This document shows, in pieces, positions 40,630 through 40,701 of a DNA stretch of 40,701 bases. Position numbers and translations under genes: made by a program. Under the pieces are notes generated by a model. The model did no database searches, was not told the origin of the DNA, and saw nothing but the letters and a program-made list of their open reading frames with translations. The DNA is from a bacterium (GTDB lineage: Bacteria; Armatimonadota; Zipacnadia; Zipacnadales; UBA11051), in the NCBI GenBank assembly GCA_021372615.1, contig JAJFUB010000023.1:1-40701 (forward strand), written 5' to 3'. Numbering within the stretch: the first letter of the stretch is position 1; each line of letters opens with the position of its first letter.

Positions 40630-40701
40630 GTAGGGCGGGGGCTCGTACCCCGCCTGCCGTTTGGGTAGTGCCATGCGGGGCGGGGTACAAGCCCCCGCCC
40701 T
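40630..40701. repeat. Inverted repeat of family E at the right edge
   Basis: GTAGGGCGGGGGCTCGTACC then CCGCC at 40630-40654, and its complement with one mismatch at 40676-40701 (CGGGGTACAAGCCCCCGCCC). The pair could fold into a long stem with a loop of about 21 bases. It runs to the window end, so it may extend further. It follows the beta-helix stop at 40582 and has no coding potential. Confidence 0.72.

Overview
The window is a GC-rich (roughly two-thirds G+C, judged by eye), densely coded bacterial chromosome segment with 23 protein genes on both strands. I see no tRNA, rRNA, CRISPR array, transposase or phage gene. Two type II pseudopilin-like genes carry the N-terminus [18 protein letters not shown] followed by LFPVFA(K/R)AREKARQ and an H-X9-DG motif near the C-terminus. 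Together with the many LamG-containing secreted glycoside hydrolases, this strongly suggests an uncultured member of the Armatimonadota. Planctomycetota and related phyla are the main alternatives. The phylum assignment is inference from protein style, not from a marker gene.

Layout. (1) 1-2560: palindromic repeats, then a promoter whose -10 overlaps a near-perfect ArsR-type operator, then a likely operon of an ArsR-rhodanese fusion regulator, a four-helix polyferredoxin and an outer-membrane beta-barrel protein. (2) 2765-9861, minus strand: a very large secreted heparinase II/III-like lyase with F5/8 and FG-GAP modules, a DegT-family aminotransferase and a pseudopilin, with hairpin terminators at the boundaries. 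(3) 10170-15547, plus strand: an uncharacterised cytoplasmic protein, a secreted LamG/TIM-barrel-like protein and a second pseudopilin. (4) 15615-19559, minus strand: dhaK, dhaL and a secreted GHL10-type hydrolase. (5) 19730-24881, plus strand: a second DegT aminotransferase, an atypical NodB-like polysaccharide-deacetylase relative with repeat DNA read in frame inside it, a Gfo/Idh/MocA oxidoreductase and a protein with two DUF1284-like halves. (6) 24892-40582: a divergent polysaccharide locus. Leftward from about 34.6 kb run a secreted oligogalacturonate-lyase-like propeller, a GH36 alpha-galactosidase, a beta-helix protein, a methyltransferase and a LamG/GH123-like protein. Rightward run a GH42-like secreted enzyme and a second beta-helix protein with a CBM9-like tail.

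How the parts may work together. Most of the window looks like extracellular attack on complex plant or algal polysaccharide (lyases, beta-helix proteins, GH36, GH42 and GHL10 types). Cytoplasmic enzymes then handle unusual sugars: DhaK/DhaL phosphorylates a keto-triose or a similar ketose, and the aminotransferase, oxidoreductase and deacetylase-like set may make or break an amino sugar or aminocyclitol. The left-hand ArsR-rhodanese cassette looks unrelated and is probably redox- or sulfur-responsive.

The most unusual DNA-level feature is a set of palindromic repeats, several ending in CAGTAG/CTACTG, scattered between genes. One complex repeat of about 119 bp lies in frame inside the deacetylase-like gene at 21034-21152. 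Start codons were chosen from Shine-Dalgarno spacing and differ from the longest open frame for many genes.
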